Positions 58,131 to 64,000 of a DNA stretch of 64,000 bases are shown in pieces (positions within the stretch are counted from its first letter, which is position 1; the number at the start of each line of letters is the position of its first letter). The translations under genes and the position numbers were made by a program. This DNA comes from Phragmites australis (taxonomy: Eukaryota; Streptophyta; Magnoliopsida; Poales; Poaceae). The notes beneath the pieces were generated by a model. That model worked only from the letters and a program-made list of their open reading frames with translations. It ran no database searches and was not told where the DNA came from. Where the stretch lies: positions 10,647,001 through 10,711,000 of the forward strand of contig NC_084933.1 of NCBI RefSeq assembly GCF_958298935.1, read 5' to 3'.

Positions 58131-61100
58131 TCATTAATAAAGCAAAAATAAACTCTTCTTTGTCGGTAATCTTCAAAGGAACATATGGTGCCGTCTATAG
58201 GCTATGTTTTAATAGGCGGGGACAAGGGACACAATAAAAGTTGTATGTCACCAGTTGGAAATTATAACAATGGAGATCTTTCCTGAAAATGGATTAAAGT
58301 TTAGCAATAAGATATATTTATGATGTTATTTTATATTCATGTTCGGACACTTTTGGGTCAACTGTTAGACCTTTTTACAGTAGAATGCTTGCTTTAAATC
58401 TTCTAATAAATATCGGCTATGCACATCCAAGGATGCAGAGGCTAACAAATTTTCAGATAAAATAGAACACCCTTTATCTGAAAATGCTGATTAGTAGGTC
58501 TCTTATGTGGCACCCTGGCTTCATCTCTTATGGATTTTCGTGGCTCGTCGGCTCAGTTGTTGTAAGTTGCCTAAGGTTTGAAAAATTGTTGAAAACCGTT
58601 AGTATTCACGAATATTAGCCAATTTGGTCCGCACCTCATTTAGAAATCGACCGATTTTCGAATTTGAATTAAAAGATTCTAAAAATACTAGAGACAATTC
58701 TAAGACCTTATGTGAAAAAATTTAAAAATAATATTATTTTCATCATATTTTATGGAAAGAAAGTTTTAAAAAAAATACCGAAATAGGTCGTATGAATATA
58801 ATGATTTAGCTCATCATGTTAAGAAAAAGCTTAGCATGTAAACAAATATTTTTTTTATGTAGGGCATATCTTAAGAGGATCTTTAAAATTGGTTCCACTT
58901 CATTTAGAGTTTTATTAATTTCTCCATTATCTTTGCAAACTTCACAAGAAAAAAGTGAACATGTTAAAAAAACAACATCGTAATTAATTTTTTCATATCT
59001 AAAATTATTTTTCCTACATAAAGCATAGAATAAGTAAACTAATAAAAGTAGTTTCACTAATTTTGAAGATGTGAGGGTTAATTATGAATTAATCTAGTTG
59101 CAACATATTTACACAATCATGCATGTTACAATAACTATTTCATGAGTTCATGTATTTTTAAAAGACATAGGATCATGTAAGAAGACTAACAAAATTGGTT
59201 TCATGATTTTTTGATTAGCAAATAATTAACTATGCATTTAACTAGATTTAGCAAATACATTTTCTCACAGAAAATATACAACTTTTTTACCATGTACGCC
59301 ATGTTACAAGGAAACCTACAAAATTTGTTTCACTTGATTTGAAGCTTATATGAATTAGTTATCGATTTTATGAGATTGAGCTATTTTTTTTCATGAACTT
59401 GACCGATTTTCAATAAAAACAGAGCTGTTTTTAATAAAATCAAGCTATTTTCGATCGACTTCGAGTGGTTTTCGATAAAAAATGAAATGTAGAAAATATG
59501 GTTGGTTTTTGATAGAAATCGAGTGGCTTTCGGTTCAAATCAAGCGGTTACCAAATCGTCGATTCAGTCGGTTTTTGCCTCTGATTTAAAATTTTGATCG
59601 AGTGAATTTGAACAAATTCTCACCAAATTTTAAGCAATTTTTATATTATTCGTGAATTTTTAAAAATCACCAGGTAGAGATTCCCAAATTAAAACGATTT
59701 TGTTAACCTGCATCTATCGCCGTCTTCAACTTGTTGCCTAGGAGATGGCGCCTATAGTGTAACCTGCGTCCAGATCCGTTGCGTTCACATCGACACGGAA
59801 GCCACATCATCCGTCCATGTCTCAGCGCCATGGTAGAGTTAGATATCAAATACATTATATATTTTTTTCTTTTGCTACATCTATGCTTGATGTTGCCTTC
59901 ACTTGGTCCTTGCATGTCTGATCAAGGCCTACATCATAAATGATCCATTGCAAATTTTAGTTTATTGGTTAGAATTCTTCTTCCTCACAACCTCCCTTCT
60001 TCCTCGCAACCTCCTTGTTCTCTCTCTTCTTCAGTCATCCCGTGAAAACACCTTCTGGCCCTGCTACCGTCAATGCCCGATTTCGCCACAGGTGACCAAA
60101 AACGGATTTCTATTGCCTCTCCACTTTCGTTTCTTCCCTTTTCCCTTATCAAAAATATATGGAGGAAAATTATTTTTAGACCCTACACACTAAGAACGTG
60201 TTTAGGTCCTTGTTACAACTTATCACGTCACATCTTAAGCACATCATATATCTTTAGGCATGTGTTTGATTTAACATCATAATTATAACTCACTAAACTT
60301 TCTTAGTCTCTTGTTTCACAAACTATAGACTCATTTTTTTACTAAAACTTTGCTCCAAGTGTGACAGTTATTTTTTTCGTCAAACCTTTTATAGAAAATA
60401 TACTTTATCTAACATTAGTTGTGGTAAAACCCTAAGCAATATTAGTTTTGCCCGAAGAATTGATGTAACTCCAAGACCTGATGAGCATAGGGTAGTCTTT
60501 TAATTTGTGACAGTTTTCCTTTTCTTTTTTTTAAAGTTCAGCAGGACACATTGGAGACCGAGAGCATGAGTTGAAGCTGTACTATCAATGTCTTGGTGAC
60601 TTTGACGTGATGATGGAATGTTTCTTTTTTTGTTCCCGTCAAAAGCACATGCTCACCAAGGATCATATAATCAAATAATCTTCTAGTGGCAGACATGGCA
60701 CATTAGTGAGATTGCACAAGATAAACTTGGGACAACACACAATGTCTTGTTCTTCCGTGTCTTTTAGTACTTGAAAAATATTTTCGACGTCTTCTGTACA
60801 TGAACAGATGGCTAGTAAACACTTTGGCATATGAAGTTGTTAGGGCTTTCATCTCTATAATTGCTGGGTAAGATTTTGCGAAATAACTTCCAAGGGTAGT
60901 TTTGGTGACTATCTTCTTCTTTAAATAAATCCTAGAACTTCAGGCTATTTTCTTAAGGAATAAATAACCTGGAGGACAGGTCCAACTCTTAACAAGCTTA
61001 TGTCTTATTAACCAAATTGTTTAGCCTACTACATGTACAAGCATGCTAAGTTAGACATCTACATGCATGGCTATTCATTTTACTGATTGTCGATTTCATG

Positions 61101-62872
61101 TCTCCCAAATGAAATCGAGTTGGACCTTGAAAGTTTACATGGTTGTGGAATGTTAACTCCCTCCTTACATAAAGTAATTTTCGAGAATTCATTAAAATTA
61201 TGCACATTTACAGAATATTTTCATGTTTTTAAAGAATTATATTGGTGGTTGCCACCTGGTATTTTCTCCAATGTTCCGGCCAACAGAGTAACAAGGTTTT
61301 GAATAAATTCAGAGTGCCAATTTTAGGAAATTGCGTCAAAAGAGGGAGGTAAAAGGAGAAAGAAAAGCAGCTTCTAGGGTTAAGCGCCCGTGTGCCTTTC
61401 TAGCAGATCGAATGGGGAAAAGGGAAAGGGTACTCTGGTGTTGAAGCCACTCGTTGCCTTTTCCTCCGTGCTCCCTTCCCAAGAGCAGCAGCAGAAAAGA
61501 ATCTCTCGTTTGTCACTGCGGTGCCTATTCCTTTAATTCTTTTATCACTTTAGTGTGAGTGTGAATGACTATGGAAAGACTCAACTAATCATGACGAGAG
61601 GGCACTTGTTAGTTTAATAAAAGCATGTTTGTACTAATCGCCTCCTTCTTTGCATTTCCTCAATCTCTAATATTAGCAATGCAAATAGCATGCCCTGTCA
61701 AACTATGGCCCTGTTTGGAAACCTTCCACATTTCACAGTTAAGCATGCGCGTTTGCAACTACTCCTATTTGACGCTTCAAAATTTTGTGGACCAAGATCA
61801 AGAAATAGCATTTGAAGAAAGGTGCTTTGAAAGCGTGAGAAAGTGCTACTCCTGTGATCATTCTTTTTGGCAAAGGCTGCATGCTGCGTACAAAAAGGCC
61901 TGTGCGCATACGGACCACAGTCTCTCCACACAGCGATGGACAAGCGGGACCTACTGGAATTGGACTTTCTATAGCTAGGTGAGACCAGCATGTCAGTAAG
62001 CCTATAGGGGCCTGCTTGGCATTTCTTTTTAGCCTTGTCCCTTTCGTTTCATCTTTCTTTAAAAAAAAAAAATATATTTGAGGGCATCTAATTGTTGAAT
62101 CCAATGATGAATTGACAGCCCTATTTTTCATTTTCAAAATCATAGTGCTCCATATATTTTGACCATTGATATGGTCAGCAGAAAGAACTGTTGATGTAAT
62201 ATATTATTAAGACTAAATTGAGCCGTATTCATCATTATACATGGTCATTACAACGGATCATACACGTTAACTATGTGATTAAGTAGTGATTTGTTCAGCA
62301 GCAACCCATTCATCATTCCAGCATAATGGCAGTCCGATATGCAAGATCTTCATGGCCATACTTCTAGCTGTCTAGCATCTCAGGACAGTACTGCAGATGG
62401 ATGGGCTAGCAATAAGATGCAAACCAAAGCAGAAATCATGAATCTTCCAAACACTATGGCATCAGTCATGCTTTCCATTCTGTGTCCCCCCTTTCTTTGT
62501 CTGCACTAGTATCTTGCTGCATGCTGGCTTTTTTGACCAGTTTCTTTTCTTAAAAAGCAGTGAAAGTCCCCATCATTTGCTTCTCCCCTTTATTTACCCT
62601 TCTTTCCAAAATGACCCATATTGGATGGAACCTAGTTGCAAGGTAAGTGTATGTGAGATTCCAATCTACAGGATTGTGATAATGTGCTCTGCTCTTAGCC
62701 AGTAAATGCAAGCTAAAAATATCACATATGCCTCAAATTAAGCTACATTATCCCTGGAATTGCCTAAAAAAACATTATCTCCGGGTATGTCAGCTGCTGG
62801 TCTCATCACATGGCTACCTGAGCTGAAGCGACAATTAGAAGCTTCTGAAAGGCCTTGATGAGCAGATAAATA
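58131..62872. other. AT-rich intergenic region without recognised genes
   Basis: No exon chain or protein family was recognised. 59.39-59.56 kb contains repeated GAG(T/C)(G/T)GTTTTCGATAAA-like units. 61.38-61.6 kb and 61.7-62.0 kb have short open frames of ordinary composition without family features. The region is probably old transposon debris. Confidence 0.5.
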
Positions 62873-63126
62873 TTCTATTCGATTGCAAATGCAGATCATT
62901 TTAGATTTATGCACAAGGATTAAGAAAGTAGATCAAATGACTTTGTTACTCTTTATTTATTCTGCATTGGAAAAGATAACTCATTCAATTATGAGAGTGG
63001 TAGTATTTATTAAACAAGGGTAGACGGGAACAAAAGAGAAAAAAAATGCATAGAAGTTCGAGAATGACTTATATTTAGAGAATAGTTGAGGAGGCTAAAA
63101 TGACTTACATTTGCAACCAGAGGGAG
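62873..63126. mobile_element. Stowaway-like MITE, copy 1
   Basis: TA dinucleotides flank a 254-bp element. The terminal inverted repeats read TTCTATTCGATTGCAAATG on the left and CTCCCTCTGGTTGCAAATG on the right (in reverse), both followed by TCATTTTAG. There is no coding sequence. Confidence 0.75.
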
Positions 63127-63860
63127 TAGGTGCCGTTGCCGTCGTTAGCAATCTCCATCTTAAATCAGATGAGCGGGCGACCCTCTAGGCCCCGAGAGCC
63201 AGTGAGCAACACAATCCAATGAAAATTAGACGAGGATGATAGTATTAATGATAATTACAATATTACTGAGCGGCCATCAAAACTTAGTACTACATTCGAT
63301 CCCAATAGGCATTCGTTTAGAATGCATGCAATCAAACTTTTAAGATTTTAATTATTAATATATGTAAAATTACTATAATTTAACATATGCAAATGATATG
63401 AGTGGATTCGCCACGAAAAATACTTTCATACTGATTATATATTCAATAAATTTTATTATATATATATATATATATATATGAGATCATATCGATGTCTAAA
63501 AATACAAAAGTAGTATTTCACAATCTGTTGCGGACCAACAGATTTACTACTTTTTCATAGACATTTATTGTTATCTACCTAAAACACGTGGAATTATTTT
63601 CGATCACGAGAAGGCACACTCATGCACACACCACGATGCATGCGTGAGGGCGTCCCCTGTCACCTGCATGGAGTTTTTATCGTCTGCATGAAATTTTTAT
63701 CAATTAAGTCACTCGCTTGTGCGTAAATGACGTGAAACCTAATTGGAGAAGTGGTACTCATGACCCCAATGTTTCTGCATGGCATTTGATCATGCCATGC
63801 ATGCATGTGCATCGCTAAAGAGCTGTGGGAATAAATACTATATTTATTCTCAAATAGATA
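63127..63860. other. Spacer between two MITE copies, with a (TA)n tract
   Basis: A (TA)n simple repeat occurs at about 63455-63478. No gene is recognised. Confidence 0.5.
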
Positions 63861-64000
63861 CTTCCTTCGATTGTAAATATAAATTGTTTTAGATTTATGT
63901 ATAAGGATTAAAAAATAGATCAAATGATCTTGTTGCCTTTTATTTATTCTGCATTGAAAAAGATAACTTATTCATTTGTGAGAGTGGTAGCATTTATTAA
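63861..64000. mobile_element. Stowaway-like MITE, copy 2 (cut by the window end)
   Basis: Starting after a TA at 63859-63860, CTTCCTTCGATTGTAAATA and the following 120 bases align with copy 1 in the same orientation (GATTTATG, AAATAGATCAAATGA, TTTATTTATTCTGCATTG, GAGAGTGGTAG). The right end lies outside the window. Confidence 0.75.

Noticed and set aside
1..64000. tRNA, rRNA and microRNA genes
   Set aside because: No cloverleaf or rRNA-like sequence was recognised by eye. The foldback MITE could form a long hairpin but looks like a transposon, not a microRNA gene.

Overview
This is a plant nuclear window, almost certainly from a grass (Poaceae). The evidence is spliced plant genes with GT-AG introns, GC-rich first exons, and a dense, nested mixture of grass-type transposons: CACTA, chromovirus and Tat Ty3/gypsy elements, Copia-like LTRs, Helitron, Pack-MULE, hAT, Stowaway and LINE sequences. 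An Andropogoneae or other panicoid grass would fit, but the species cannot be fixed from the sequence alone.

Two host genes stand out. (1) A plus-strand gene at 11929-34634 has 21 exons that splice in frame to 830 codons. It is the plant CLEC16A homologue TRANSPARENT TESTA 9 / GFS9, a membrane-trafficking protein. Most of its 22.7 kb length is intron, and at least six transposons sit inside the introns: a Helitron, two LINEs, a hAT MITE, a miniature LTR element, a Pack-MULE-like element and a foldback MITE. (2) A minus-strand gene at 42030-37827 has three exons and 1036 codons. It encodes an SMXL (SMAX1-like, Clp-ATPase-like) transcriptional co-repressor of the SMXL3/4/5 type, with a double Clp-N region, no RGKT degron, a degenerate P-loop and an LDLNL EAR motif. 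The two genes converge across 34.6-37.8 kb.

Layout: 0-4.3 kb is the right part of a CACTA element, which interrupts the pol of a Ty3/gypsy chromovirus (4.3-5.9 kb) that is followed by its LTR (to about 7.2 kb). 7.4-10.5 kb is a minus-strand gypsy remnant with gag, primer-binding site and LTR. 10.5-11.9 kb is intergenic DNA and the TT9 promoter. 11.9-34.6 kb is TT9. 34.6-37.8 kb is 3' flank and repeats. 37.8-42.3 kb is SMXL. 42.3-43.0 kb is the SMXL upstream region with a perfect 64-bp tandem duplication and a Stowaway-like MITE. 43-50.5 kb holds fragments of gypsy RT and Copia-like LTR, a second Pack-MULE-like element, a diverged direct duplication and a (TC)n array. 50.6-58.1 kb is a decayed Tat-lineage gypsy element with pol, an antisense accessory ORF and an LTR. 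58.2-64 kb is AT-rich intergenic DNA with two copies of one MITE family.

No prokaryotic genes, CRISPR arrays, rRNA or tRNA genes were found. The strongest second-look items are two Mutator-superfamily elements stacked on essentially one target site, a Helitron carrying a degenerate Clp ATPase P-loop fragment inside TT9, a miniature LTR element with 117-bp LTRs and a tRNA-Met-type primer site, and the duplicated promoter block of the SMXL gene.
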